Source: Bradyrhizobium sp. NAS96.2 (GTDB taxonomy: Bacteria; Pseudomonadota; Alphaproteobacteria; Rhizobiales; Xanthobacteraceae). Taken from it: a stretch of 64,000 nt of DNA. Below are positions 18,058-27,554 of the stretch, piece after piece (the first letter of the stretch is position 1; every line of letters begins with the position of its first letter). The DNA is taken from positions 31,454 to 95,453 of the forward strand of contig NZ_LGHK01000081.1 in the NCBI RefSeq assembly GCF_001908235.1, written 5' to 3'. The notes below the pieces were generated by a model. That model saw only the letters and a list, made by a program, of their open reading frames with translations. It was not told the origin of the DNA and made no database searches. Position numbers and translations under genes: made by a program.

Positions 18058-18425
18058 AAATCAAGCGTCGCGGCGGCAATCGCCCAAGCTTACGGATGCA
18101 GCGCCGAGGTCAACTACGACCGCATGTATCCGCCGCTGGCAACCATGGCGAACAGACCGATATCGCCGCAGCGGCCGCGACAGCATTGGTGGGTCGGGAC
18201 AACGTTGACACCAACGCACCGATTGTCACCGGATCGGAGGATTTCGCCTTCATGCTGGAAGCTCGCCCCGGATCGTTCATTTTCATCGGTAATGGCGTCG
18301 CGCCCGATGGTTCGTTCAACAACGTCCACACGCCGCTCTACGACTTCAACGACGAGATACTACCCCTCGGTTCGGCTTATTGGGTCAGCCTTGTCCATCA
18401 GGAACTTTCCGGACACGCATCCTGA
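18058..18425 (+). pseudogene. M20 family amidohydrolase/peptidase remnant (C-terminal part, frameshifted)
   Basis: Two frames encode successive pieces of the C-terminus of an M20 metallopeptidase/hippurate hydrolase. The first (from 18058) shows AAAIAQAYG and the EVNYDRMYPP block; after a shift near 18134-18142 the second continues with HGEQTDIAAAA, GSEDFAFMLE and VHTPLYDFNDEILPLG, both family hallmarks. The catalytic Glu/His N-terminal two thirds are missing. No start codon or ribosome site is evident. This is a relic, presumably from a larger deletion in the unstable region upstream of the isocitrate dehydrogenase. Confidence 0.75.
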
Positions 18426-18922
18426 CACCTCCGAAACCGGCTCGAGAATGCGCTGACCTGATTGCTGTGAAACATAAGGGTTTTGCCAGCTTCGTGCTCG
18501 CAGGTTGTTTCCGAATTGGAGTGTTCGTGCTTTGCCTGGTCGCGCCTTGCCGATAACGGCGCAAGGCACACAGGCTGGTGTGACGGTCCTTTGACGGCAG
18601 TTGGTCCCGCGTCATCCCGGTCACGAGTCGGAAGCGCCCCGCGACCAGCGAGTTTGGCCTTCAGCAGTGGTACTCCTGCGGGACGACCATTCCACTCGGT
18701 TGATGGTGCTCAAATCGGCTGTAGCCAAACCAAGAACCGCATCGACGGACTGGGAATACAATTCAGTTGCCCAAATTCATCTCGGGTGTCAGGTTCCGTG
18801 TAATGTCCAACCTGTCCGGATGCCCTACACCGTTGCCTGATTGACGTGGCCTAAACGTCCCGCATTGTTTCAACTTCGACTCATCTTATGAGCCCTACCC
18901 CACGGCGCAAGGAAGCCAGCGT
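18426..18922. other. intergenic stretch upstream of isocitrate dehydrogenase
   Basis: About 500 bp without a recognisable gene, RNA or strong hairpin. The last 60 bp are relatively AT-rich and probably carry the promoter of the downstream gene. I could not assign specific boxes. Confidence 0.5.
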
Positions 18923-21163
18923 ATGAGCACGACGAAGCCGACAATTATTTATACGCTGACCGACGAGGCTCCGGCATTGGCGACGGCCGCGTTCCTGCCC
19001 ATTGTGCGCACATTTGTTGCGCCAGCCGGTATCAACGTCCTCACCAGCGACATTTCGGTCGCGGCTCGCATTCTCGGCGAGTTTCCGGAATTCCTGACCG
19101 CAGAGCAGCGTGTGCCGGACAACCTCGCGGAATTGGGCCGGCTAACGCTGCTGCCGGGAACCAATATCATCAAGCTGCCCAACATCAGCGCCTCGGTGGC
19201 GCAGCTGATTGCGGCTATCAGGGAGCTGCAAGGTAGGGGCTACACGATACCGGACTACCCCGAGAACCCCAAGTCAGACGAAGAGAAAGCAATCCGGGCG
19301 CGCTACGCCAAATGCACTGGCAGCGCGGTGAATCCCGTCCTCCGCGAAGGCAACTCCGACCGACGCGCCCCGCAAGCAGTGAAAAACTACGCGCGTAAGA
19401 ACCCGCATAGCATGGCCGAATGGAGTCAGGCGTCGCGCTCGCACGTCTCGCACATGCACCACGGCGACTTCTACCATGGCGAGAAGTCCATCACGCTGGA
19501 CAGGGCGCGTGACGTGAAGATGGAGTTGATGACCGCGGGCGGCAAGACCATCGTTCTCAAGCCCAAGGTTTCGCTTCAGGACCGCGAGGTCATCGACTCG
19601 ATGTTCATGAGCAAGAAGGCGCTGTTGGAGTTCTATGAGCAGCAGATTGAGGACGCGTACAAGACCGGAGTGATGTTCTCTCTGCATGTGAAGGCTACCA
19701 TGATGAAGGTGTCGCATCCCATCGTGTTCGGGCACTGCGTAAGGATCTTCTATCGTGACGCCTTTGCCAAGCACGGTGAGTTGTTTGACGAATTGGGTGT
19801 CAACGTCAACAATGGGATGGTCGATCTGTACAACAAGATCGCCAACCTACCGCAGAGCAAGCAGGACGAGATCAACCGGGACCTGCACGCCTGCCACGAA
19901 CACCGACCCGAACTGGCGATGGTGGACTCGGCCAAGGGCATCACCAACTTCCACTCGCCCAACGATGTGATCGTGGACGCCTCCATGCCCGCCATGATCC
20001 GCAACGGCGGCAAGATGTGGGGCGCCGATGGCCGTCTGAAGGACGTCAAGGCCGTGATGCCGGAAAGCACCTTCGCCAGAATCTACCAGGAGATGATCAA
20101 CTTCTGCAAATGGCACGGCGCCTTCGATCCCAAGACCATGGGCACCGTGCCCAATGTCGGCCTGATGGCGCAGCAGGCCGAGGAATACGGGTCGCACGAC
20201 AAGACCTTCGAGATCCCCGAGGATGGCGTGGCCAACATCACCGACCTCGCCACCGGCGAGGTGCTATTGAGCCAGAATGTCGAGCGGGGCGACATCTGGC
20301 GCATGTGCCAAGTCAAGGACGCGGCAATCCGGGACTGGGTCAAGTTGGCCGTCACCCGAGCCCGCCACTCCGGGATGCCGGTCCTGTTCTGGCTGGACCC
20401 GTATCGCCCTCACGAGGCTCAGCTCATCACCAAGGTCAAGATGTACCTGCGCGAGCACGACACCACTGGCCTCGATATCCAGATCATGAGCCAGGTGCGC
20501 GCCATGCGCTATACGCTGGAGCGCGTGATCCGCGGCCTCGACACGATCAGCGCAACCGGCAACATTCTGCGCGACTACTTGACCGACCTCTTCCCCATCA
20601 TGGAGCTGGGCACCTCGGCCAAGATGCTGTCCATCGTGCCGCTTATGGCTGGCGGCGGCATGTACGAAACCGGTGCCGGTGGCTCGGCTCCCAAGCATGT
20701 GCAGCAACTCGTCGAAGAGAATCACCTTCGCTGGGATTCGCTGGGTGAATTTCTCGCCCTCGCCGTCTCGCTGGAAGATCTCGGCCTGAAGACCGGAAAC
20801 CAAGGAGCCGGACTGCTGGCCAGGACATTGGACGCAGCCACAGGCAAGCTGCTGGACAACAGGAAGTCGCCTTCGCCGCGTACCGGCGAGTTGGACAATA
20901 GAGGCAGCCAGTTCTACCTGGCGAAGTACTGGGCGCAGGAGCTCGCAGCGCAGACTGAGGACATCGCCCTGCAGGGGCACTTCAAGGTGCTGGCCGAGAC
21001 GCTTACGCAAAACGAGGAGAAGATCGTTGCCGAGCTCGTGGCGGTGCAGGGCAAACCCGCGGACATCGGCGGATACTATCTCCCTGATCCGGCAAAATGT
21101 GCCGCCGTGATGCGTCCGAGCGCGACGTTTAACGCGGCGCTGGCAGAGGTAGCGGACTCATAA
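18923..21163 (+). CDS. icd: NADP-dependent isocitrate dehydrogenase, monomeric type
   Basis: A 746-aa monomeric IDH (family length about 740), oxidatively decarboxylating isocitrate to 2-oxoglutarate with NADP+. Isocitrate-binding residues are visible at Ser134, Asn137, Arg141 and Arg147 in the SAVNP-LREGNSDRR region, two residues off the Azotobacter numbering. Other hallmarks are MEWSQ-like AEWSQ, NGMVDLYNK, and APKHVQQLVEENHLRWDSLG near the C-terminus. AAGGA lies 9 bp before the ATG. It is unrelated in sequence to the dimeric Icd usual in rhizobia, and stands alone between non-coding, partly decayed flanks, which suggests acquisition. Confidence 0.94.
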   Translation: MSTTKPTIIYTLTDEAPALATAAFLPIVRTFVAPAGINVLTSDISVAARILGEFPEFLTAEQRVPDNLAELGRLTLLPGTNIIKLPNISASVAQLIAAIRELQGRGYTIPDYPENPKSDEEKAIRARYAKCTGSAVNPVLREGNSDRRAPQAVKNYARKNPHSMAEWSQASRSHVSHMHHGDFYHGEKSITLDRARDVKMELMTAGGKTIVLKPKVSLQDREVIDSMFMSKKALLEFYEQQIEDAYKTGVMFSLHVKATMMKVSHPIVFGHCVRIFYRDAFAKHGELFDELGVNVNNGMVDLYNKIANLPQSKQDEINRDLHACHEHRPELAMVDSAKGITNFHSPNDVIVDASMPAMIRNGGKMWGADGRLKDVKAVMPESTFARIYQEMINFCKWHGAFDPKTMGTVPNVGLMAQQAEEYGSHDKTFEIPEDGVANITDLATGEVLLSQNVERGDIWRMCQVKDAAIRDWVKLAVTRARHSGMPVLFWLDPYRPHEAQLITKVKMYLREHDTTGLDIQIMSQVRAMRYTLERVIRGLDTISATGNILRDYLTDLFPIMELGTSAKMLSIVPLMAGGGMYETGAGGSAPKHVQQLVEENHLRWDSLGEFLALAVSLEDLGLKTGNQGAGLLARTLDAATGKLLDNRKSPSPRTGELDNRGSQFYLAKYWAQELAAQTEDIALQGHFKVLAETLTQNEEKIVAELVAVQGKPADIGGYYLPDPAKCAAVMRPSATFNAALAEVADS

Positions 21164-21652
21164 GGTTACTGAACGGACGCCGATCGCGAGCCAGGACCAG
21201 CGGCGCGAGTTGCGCAACGCTCCCAGACGAAGCGGCCGCTCACGCTTGCTTTCGGTCGATTTTTCTTGGCCTCCCGGTGCACACGCTGCGCACACGCCGT
21301 CTTCTACCCCACTGAAGGACCTGAACTCCCGCTCCACTCCATCACAGCCGCAACGGAAAATCTCCAACGCAAGTCATTCATTTCGTTGATATATTTTATC
21401 CCCGACCGCCCTCTATGTGGTTGGACAGATTGAGGAATTTGGCTGGCCCCGGCTTCCACAGATTGCTTCTTCTCGGATGATATATGCACCGATTGGAAGC
21501 AAAATCGCGCCGTCGGACTCTCAGTGCACACGAGGATGCGTATGCACATGCCACCCGAACAGCGCACATCAGTCGGAGGGACAGTGCAGCGCTATCCGCG
21601 ATGAGCCGTTTTGTGTAAGCTCACGAAATCCCGATTTTTTGGGAGAACGGCG
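21164..21652. other. intergenic stretch, no gene recognised
   Basis: Nearly 490 bp after the isocitrate dehydrogenase. Short open frames occur on both strands but none has family motifs or a good ribosome site. It includes a comparatively AT-rich section around 21340-21400. Confidence 0.5.
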
Positions 21653-21775
21653 ATGAAGTCCTTCTTGCTCGCCTGCGCGGCCGCCATTGTTCTGGCAGCA
21701 ATTGGGGCCGCAGTTCTAAACCGCGTGCAGGAGCCGGTCCAACAGGCCTTTGCAACGACGGGCGTGCGCCTCTAG
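21653..21775 (+). CDS. small single-pass membrane or secreted peptide (40 aa)
   Basis: A 40-residue ORF beginning MKSFLLACAAAIVLAA and ending TGVRL. It has one hydrophobic helix (about residues 4-22) followed by a short polar tail. GGGAGA lies 8 bp before the ATG. The composition and the codon use are like real small rhizobial membrane peptides, and it is too short for usual gene callers. It points towards the 3' end of the formate dehydrogenase operon. Function unknown. Confidence 0.6.
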   Translation: MKSFLLACAAAIVLAAIGAAVLNRVQEPVQQAFATTGVRL

Positions 21776-21814
21776 TGCGATGCGCCAACGTCTAGGGCCG
21801 CCTGCGTGTGCCAC

Positions 21815-22813
21815 CTACTCCGCGGCAGTGGGCTGAGTTCGCGCGTCGCTTGCACCGGTCCGCGCGTTCTCCTCTTCGAGCCAGAGGCTATGGTGCTCCT
21901 TCGCCCAGTTGACGTCGACGGTGCCGCTACCCATCGCCTCGAACGCGCCCTCCATGCCTATCGTACCGATATAGATGTGGGCCAGCATCACCGCTATGAA
22001 CAGCATCGCCACGGTAGCGTGGACAACCTGCGCGAGCTGCATCCCTTCAATACCCGATAGATAGAACGGGAACATCAGCTCATATCCGGTGGCTGCCACC
22101 AGCCCCCCGCCGACGACAACGATCCAATAGATTGCCTTCTGGCCGGCGTTGAAACGATAGGCCGGCGGATGGTCGTGACCCACGATGCCGCCGCCGCGCT
22201 TGAGCCAAGCGGCATCCACCTTATTCGGGATATTGCCGGCGAGCCACATCAGGAAGATCAGAACGACGCCAATCGTGAACGGGAAGCTCAGGTAATTGTG
22301 CGCATATTTCGCCCATTGCGACCATTCGGAAAACGCTTCGTGACCCATCAAGGGCAAAAGCAGCGTACGACCGAAAGTAACGTTCAATCCCGAAAGCGCG
22401 AGAACGATGAAGCAGGTCGCCGTCATCCAGTGCACGAAGCGCTCGAATGAGCTAAAGCGCACGATGGTCCGGCCTGAACGACCGCTCTGAAGCCGCACCA
22501 TGCCCCGGGTCAGATAGAAAATGATCAACGCCGCAAGCATACCAAGAATGGCGATACCGCCTATCCAGTGCAGCGTCACGTTCCGGAACTCACGCCATTC
22601 ACGTCCTGCCGGCTGCTCGAGCACGCCCGAGCGCTGGTCGGGAATGCTGACGCGTCCCTGGACCCGGTTCAGTTCCTGGAGAAGCTGCTGCTCCTTAACT
22701 GAGCTCGCCGTCGGGTTGACCTGCTGGGCGATAGACGGCGAAGCAGCGGAGATGAGCAGCAGCAGCACGCCCGAGCCAATCACGAGACGGGCAAATCGCG
22801 CAAGACACACCAT
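21815..22813 (-). CDS. formate dehydrogenase cytochrome b (gamma) subunit
   Basis: A 332-aa membrane subunit of the FdnI/FdoI type that carries electrons from the periplasmic formate dehydrogenase to the quinone pool. An N-terminal signal-like helix (residues 5-28) is followed by a periplasmic stretch and then four transmembrane helices between about 85 and 300. Histidines suitable for haem b ligation occur in SFERFVHW, YAHNYLSF and VVHATVAMLF. ATG at 22813 is supported by GGGAGGAA; a TTG directly upstream is possible. Last gene of the fdh operon. Confidence 0.9.
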   Translation of the reverse strand: MVCLARFARLVIGSGVLLLLISAASPSIAQQVNPTASSVKEQQLLQELNRVQGRVSIPDQRSGVLEQPAGREWREFRNVTLHWIGGIAILGMLAALIIFYLTRGMVRLQSGRSGRTIVRFSSFERFVHWMTATCFIVLALSGLNVTFGRTLLLPLMGHEAFSEWSQWAKYAHNYLSFPFTIGVVLIFLMWLAGNIPNKVDAAWLKRGGGIVGHDHPPAYRFNAGQKAIYWIVVVGGGLVAATGYELMFPFYLSGIEGMQLAQVVHATVAMLFIAVMLAHIYIGTIGMEGAFEAMGSGTVDVNWAKEHHSLWLEEENARTGASDARTQPTAAE

Positions 22814-22855
22814 CAATTCCTCCCGATATTGGGTGATCGCTGGCGATGCGGTTTT

Positions 22856-23452
22856 TCAAGACTCGATCGTCTCGCGATACGCGGTCTTCCAGCCCCAGGC
22901 GCCAGAGCCGTAACCGCGCTTCATCACACGCTCCTTGTAGATCTGGGCAATGATTTCGCCGTCGCCAGCAAGCAACGACTTGGTCGAGCACATCTCGGCG
23001 CAGAGCGGCAACTTGCCTTCGGCGAGACGGTTTGCGCCGTATTTCTCGTACTCCGCCTTGCTGCCGTCGGCTTCTGGGCCTCCGGCGCAGAAGGTGCACT
23101 TGTCCATCTTACCGCGCGAGCCGAAATTGCCGACCTTCGGATATTGCGGCGCTCCGAACGGACAGGCGTAGAAGCAATATCCGCAGCCGATGCAAAGGTC
23201 CTTGGAATGAAGCACGACACCGTCGGCCGTCGTGTAGATGCAATTCACCGGGCATACCGCCGCGCATGGGGCGTCGGTGCAATGCATGCAGGCCATCGAG
23301 ACGGAACGCTCGCCCGGTTTGCCGTCATTGATGGTAACGACGCGGCGCCGGTTGATGCCCCAAGGCACCTCGTGCTCGTTCTTGCAGGCGGTGACGCAGG
23401 CATTGCATTCGATGCAACGGTCGGCGTCGCAGAGGAATTTCATACGTGCCAT
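22856..23452 (-). CDS. fdh3B: formate dehydrogenase iron-sulfur (beta) subunit
   Basis: A 198-aa electron-transfer subunit with four [4Fe-4S] sites. Cys motifs appear in order as CIECNACVTAC (residues 13-23), CMHCTDAPCAAVCP, CIGCGYCFYACP and the split CTFC...C towards residue 150. It relays electrons from the molybdopterin subunit to cytochrome b. The ATG follows AAGGAGCAACGACC, and the gene sits 12 bp after the alpha subunit. It lacks the long C-terminal membrane anchor of FdnH, so membrane attachment probably depends on the gamma subunit. Confidence 0.92.
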   Translation of the reverse strand: MARMKFLCDADRCIECNACVTACKNEHEVPWGINRRRVVTINDGKPGERSVSMACMHCTDAPCAAVCPVNCIYTTADGVVLHSKDLCIGCGYCFYACPFGAPQYPKVGNFGSRGKMDKCTFCAGGPEADGSKAEYEKYGANRLAEGKLPLCAEMCSTKSLLAGDGEIIAQIYKERVMKRGYGSGAWGWKTAYRETIES

Positions 23453-23464
23453 GGTCGTTGCTCC

Positions 23465-26413
23465 TTATGCCGCTGCGATCTGGCAGAGGGTGACTTTGGG
23501 CTCCTGCATGCCGGTCGCCGGATCGTATCCGTAGGTGGTGATCGTGTTCGCGCTTTCGCCGAGCACGATCGGATCGGTGCCCTTCGGATAATTGCCGCGC
23601 AGATCCTTGCCTGCGAACCAGCCGCCGAAGTGGAAGGGCATCCAGGCGACCCCCTTGCCGACGCGTTCGGTCACCAGCGCCTTCATCCTGGCGCGCGAAT
23701 TGTTTTCGGCGCCAGTCACCCAGACCCAGCCGCCATCCTTGATGCCGCGATCGGCGGCATCAGCCGGGCTGATCTCGATGAACATGTCTTGCTGCAATTC
23801 GGCAAGCCACGGGTTGGTGCGTGTTTCCTCGCCACCCCCCTCATATTCGACGAGACGCCCTGACGACAGGATGAGCGGGAATTGCTTCGCGATCCCCTTC
23901 TCCACCGCGGCCTTCTGCACGGAGAAGCCGATGTTCGGCAGGCGGAATTGCTTGGCATCGGGCAGCGTTGGATATTTCGCGACCAGATCGACGCGCGGCG
24001 TGTAGATCGGTTCGCGATGAACCGGAATCGGATCGGGCAAGCCGAACGCGTTCATGCGCGCCTTGCCGTTGCCGTAGGGCACACAGCCATGTTTGAGCGC
24101 CACGCGCTGGATACCGCCGGACAAGTCGAGCGACCATGACACCGCATCCGGATTGGCGGAGTTGATCTTGGTGATGGTGGCCATCTCGGTCTCGCTGAGA
24201 TCCTTGTCCCAGCCGAGCTTCTTCAGGCTCGCCAGCGTGAATTCCGGATAACCGTCCTTGATCTCCGAGTCCTTGGAGTAAGAACCGTCCGCAAGCAGGC
24301 TCACCTTGCGCGTGGTGCCGTCAGGCAGCTTCTCCTCGCGCTCGATGCCGAAGCGCGGACGGAACGTGCCGCCGCCATCCATCACACTCAGGTTGGTATT
24401 GTAGAGCAGCGGAGTGCCGGGATGGCGCACCTCGGGCGAGCCCCAGCACGGCCACGGCAGACCGTAATAATCGCCGCCGACTTCCGGATCGTCCTTGGGC
24501 GCCCGCATGGTCAGGAAGTCGAACTTGGCCTGGTTCTTCATGTGCGCCTTGAGACGCTCGGGCGACTGTCCGCAATAGCCGGTCGACCAGCTGCCGCGAT
24601 TCATCTCGCGCAGGGTATCTTCGGCCTCCGGCAGGTTGTTCTCGACCTTGATGTTTTTGAACATTTTGTCGGCGAAGCCGAGTTTCTTCGCCACGAGGTA
24701 GATGACTTCGAGGTCATCCTTCGATTCGAAGATCGGCTTTACGATCTGCTCGCCCCACTGCAGCGAGCGGTTCGAAGCCACGCGCGATCCCTTGCACTCG
24801 AATTGCGTGGCAACCGGAAGAATGTAGACGCCGTCCTTGCGTCCCGCCTCGACCGACAGCGATGCCCAGGTGGTTGGATGCGGATCGGCGATGACGAGCA
24901 GCTCGAGCGCCTTCAGACCATTGAGGGATTCCGGAACGCGCGTAATGCTGTTGCTGGCATGTCCCTGCACGAACACCGCCCGCACGTTGTCCTTTTGCGC
25001 GACCTGCTCTTTCGGCAGGGTCGCCGCCTCGAACCAGCGGGTCAGCGGGATGCCAGGGGTTTCCATGATCTGCTTGGAGTCGAAGCGCGACTTCAGGAAG
25101 TCGTAGTCGACCTCCCAAACCCGTGCCCAGTGCTTCCAGGCACCTTCGGCAAGGCCGTAGTAGAACGGCAGCGTAACGATATCGAGCCCGACGTCGGTCG
25201 CGCCCTGCACATTGTCATGGCCGCGGAAGATGTTGGCGCCCATGCCCGGTCCACCGACGTTTCCAGTCATCAGCAGCAGGATGCAACTCGCCCGCACATT
25301 GGCGGTGCCGACTGTTTTCTGGGTCTGCCCCATGGCCCAGATCAGCGTCGACGGCTTTTCCGTCGCGAACATCTTGGCGACACGCTTGAGCTGTTCGCCA
25401 GGAATGCCGCTGACGCGCTCGACTTCCTCCGGATTCCATTTCTCCACCTCTTTGCGGAGATCGTCGAACCCGTAGACCCGTTGCCTGATGAACTCCTGGT
25501 CCTCCCAGCCGTTCTGCAGGATGTGCCACATGATGCCATAGAGCACCGGGATGTCGGTACCTGGCCGCATCCGGACATACTCGGTCGCGTGGGCCGCGGT
25601 CCGTGTCAGGCGCGGATCGATGACGATGAAGTTTGCTTTTTGAAGCTCCTTGCCCTCGAGCAGATGCTGTAACGAGACCGGATGCGCCTCGGCCGGATTC
25701 CCGCCCATGATCATCTGGGTCTTGGCGTTGCGGATATCGTTGTAGCTGTTCGTCATCGCACCGTAGCCCCAGGTATTGGCCACGCCGGTGACGGTTGTCG
25801 AATGGCAGATGCGTGCCTGATGGTCGGTGTTGTTGGTGCCCCAGAATGCGCCGAGCTTGCGGAAAAGATAGGAGCCTTCGTTGGTCATCTTGGCCGATCC
25901 GAGCCAGTAAACGGAATCAGGACCGGACTTTTCGCGAATTTCGAACAGCTTGTCGCCGATTTCGTTGATTGCCGTGTCCCAGGAAACGCGTGTCCACTGT
26001 CCGCCCACAAGCTTCATCGGATAGCGCAGCCGACGCTCGCTGTGCACGAGCTCGCGCACGGATGCGCCCTTCGCACAATGCGATCCGCGATTGATCGGAG
26101 AATCCCAGCTCGGCTCCTGACCAATCCAGACGCCGTTCAGTACCTCCGCGGTCACGGTGCATCCCACGGAGCAGTGCGTACAAATGCTCTTGCGAACCGT
26201 CGCCCCGGATGTGAGCGGACCTGCTATCGCCGCTTTCGCCGTCCGCACGCTGCCGGGCGGCAGCGTGGTCAACGCGGCGAGCGCCCCCCCGGCAAGGCCC
26301 GATCGGCGCAGGAAAGCGCGGCGGTCGAGACCACTCCGTTGTCCGGACAAGCCTGCCGCGATGGATCCGCTTGAGGTGATTGCGGAACGCTGTTGTGTTC
26401 TCTTGATCAGCAC
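23465..26413 (-). CDS. formate dehydrogenase catalytic (alpha) subunit, Cys type, Tat-exported
   Basis: A 982-aa molybdopterin (bis-MGD) oxidoreductase oxidising formate to CO2 in the periplasm. A Tat signal DRRAFLRRSGL lies near residue 30-40; the [4Fe-4S] motif CTHCSVGC and a later Cys in SHCAKG follow. The residue equivalent to selenocysteine is Cys203 in ARICHS, next to GVANTWGYGAMTN and MGGNPAEAHP as in FdnG. GTG at 26413 is chosen because AGGGAGG lies 5 bp upstream; TTG at 26428, overlapping the previous stop, is the alternative and adds five residues. Confidence 0.93.
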   Translation of the reverse strand: MLIKRTQQRSAITSSGSIAAGLSGQRSGLDRRAFLRRSGLAGGALAALTTLPPGSVRTAKAAIAGPLTSGATVRKSICTHCSVGCTVTAEVLNGVWIGQEPSWDSPINRGSHCAKGASVRELVHSERRLRYPMKLVGGQWTRVSWDTAINEIGDKLFEIREKSGPDSVYWLGSAKMTNEGSYLFRKLGAFWGTNNTDHQARICHSTTVTGVANTWGYGAMTNSYNDIRNAKTQMIMGGNPAEAHPVSLQHLLEGKELQKANFIVIDPRLTRTAAHATEYVRMRPGTDIPVLYGIMWHILQNGWEDQEFIRQRVYGFDDLRKEVEKWNPEEVERVSGIPGEQLKRVAKMFATEKPSTLIWAMGQTQKTVGTANVRASCILLLMTGNVGGPGMGANIFRGHDNVQGATDVGLDIVTLPFYYGLAEGAWKHWARVWEVDYDFLKSRFDSKQIMETPGIPLTRWFEAATLPKEQVAQKDNVRAVFVQGHASNSITRVPESLNGLKALELLVIADPHPTTWASLSVEAGRKDGVYILPVATQFECKGSRVASNRSLQWGEQIVKPIFESKDDLEVIYLVAKKLGFADKMFKNIKVENNLPEAEDTLREMNRGSWSTGYCGQSPERLKAHMKNQAKFDFLTMRAPKDDPEVGGDYYGLPWPCWGSPEVRHPGTPLLYNTNLSVMDGGGTFRPRFGIEREEKLPDGTTRKVSLLADGSYSKDSEIKDGYPEFTLASLKKLGWDKDLSETEMATITKINSANPDAVSWSLDLSGGIQRVALKHGCVPYGNGKARMNAFGLPDPIPVHREPIYTPRVDLVAKYPTLPDAKQFRLPNIGFSVQKAAVEKGIAKQFPLILSSGRLVEYEGGGEETRTNPWLAELQQDMFIEISPADAADRGIKDGGWVWVTGAENNSRARMKALVTERVGKGVAWMPFHFGGWFAGKDLRGNYPKGTDPIVLGESANTITTYGYDPATGMQEPKVTLCQIAAA

Positions 26414-26424
26414 GGCCGCCTCCC

Positions 26425-26634
26425 TCAACCAGGGTAACGATTGACGCGGTAATAGGCCTTCACGTGGTCGGTTTCCTTGTAGCGCGCCTTGCGTTTCTCA
26501 TCGTCGGTCTCGCTGTCGGCTTGTGCGGGCGCAATCAAGGGTGTCGCCAGTGTCGCTCCCGCGCCGATGGCGCCGATTCCGGCCTTGCGAAGAAAGTCGC
26601 GGCGGCCGGCTGTCGTTTTCCTCTCGTCTCTCAT
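26425..26634 (-). CDS. formate dehydrogenase region Tat-signal small protein
   Basis: A 69-aa protein that is mostly a twin-arginine signal (GRRDFLRKAGIGAIGAG, residues 10-26) followed by an Ala-rich cleavage region and a charged 25-residue mature tail ending in YYRVNRYPG. This matches the small Tat-target protein family found upstream of formate dehydrogenase alpha genes. GGAGGAATGCG precedes the ATG. It may help Tat targeting or assembly of the enzyme. The function in the family is not established as far as I know. Confidence 0.88.
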   Translation of the reverse strand: MRDERKTTAGRRDFLRKAGIGAIGAGATLATPLIAPAQADSETDDEKRKARYKETDHVKAYYRVNRYPG

Positions 26635-26662
26635 CGCATTCCTCCTGGACCAGCGGAGCCGG

Positions 26663-27442
26663 TCAGTTGGCGAATGTGAAAGCTTCGGCTTCTATTTCCA
26701 GAAAGACCCGTCCGAGTGTCCCGACCGATCGGTAGAATCCGGCGTTTTCCGCCTTCTCCATGTCGGCGAACAAGCGTCCCATCCAGAGCGAGACGTGCTT
26801 CTCAAAGAAAACGCGTTGTGCGTCCGGCGATAGCGAAGGGCCCGCCGCCGCAAGCGCCGCCATGATCTCGCACAACGTCCCCGCGTGATCCTCGGGCTCA
26901 AAATTGTTCTCCACCCTCTCGATGCCGAGCAGAGCCAGATCGTCGCGCAGGCGCGATAACGGACGTTCGTTGAGAAAGCCGGTCAGGTAATAGGATGCGT
27001 AAGGCAGCAACTCGCCACGGCCGAGACCGACGAACAGATCGAAATACGCGTGCTCGACCTTGGACACGACGGCGACCGATGCAGCGTCGGCAAGAGCTGC
27101 GTGGGCGCGCCCCAGCGGGGTCGCATCGCCCTTCAACTGCGCGATCTGCTCAAGCAATGCTGCCGACGGCGCGGACCAAAGCAAGTTTGCAAGCAGCGCA
27201 TATTCCCGGGCGCGCGCGGCATCGATCGGATCAACCGCGTCGCCCACCACGACAGGCTCGCTGTAGAGATCGGGGCGAAGCAGCTTGCGCGGGACGCCCG
27301 TTACGGCCTCGACCGCGATCACGCGTTGCGCAGGCACCCTGTTCCAGTTCGACACTGAAGGCTGGGCAATACCGATCTTACGGGCAAGCTCGGCAACGCC
27401 GCCCGCCGCATCAATTGCGCGTTCAAGTCCCACATCGCGCAC
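26663..27442 (-). CDS. TorD-family chaperone fused to an N-terminal YdaS/Cro-like HTH
   Basis: A 259-aa fusion. Residues 1-60 are a Cro/YdaS-type helix-turn-helix (AIDAAGGVAELARKIGIAQ, then SVSNW, RVPAQRVIAVE, and a GVPRKLLRPDLY close). Residues about 75-255 match TorD/DmsD chaperones, which guard molybdoenzyme precursors and their Tat signals (ALLANLLWSAP, YASYYLTGFLNERPL, EPEDHAGTLCEIMA). GTG start at 27442 with AGGAGG 5 bp upstream. Located directly upstream of the Tat peptide and catalytic subunit genes, it presumably chaperones the latter. The HTH suggests a second role in sensing precursor and controlling the operon. Confidence 0.88.
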   Translation of the reverse strand: MRDVGLERAIDAAGGVAELARKIGIAQPSVSNWNRVPAQRVIAVEAVTGVPRKLLRPDLYSEPVVVGDAVDPIDAARAREYALLANLLWSAPSAALLEQIAQLKGDATPLGRAHAALADAASVAVVSKVEHAYFDLFVGLGRGELLPYASYYLTGFLNERPLSRLRDDLALLGIERVENNFEPEDHAGTLCEIMAALAAAGPSLSPDAQRVFFEKHVSLWMGRLFADMEKAENAGFYRSVGTLGRVFLEIEAEAFTFAN

Positions 27443-27554
27443 GCCGACCTCCTATCGCAGGGGCCAATTGCGTTTGCGGACGGAAGATTACGGCGCGCGT
27501 CAGGAAGCGGTCAATCAACTGCTATAGCTTGAGGCTATCGCATTTAGTCGCAGC

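Noticed and set aside
23465..26413. Possible selenocysteine formate dehydrogenase
   Set aside because: The catalytic position is encoded as Cys in ARICHS, there is no in-frame TGA, so it is not a selenoprotein.
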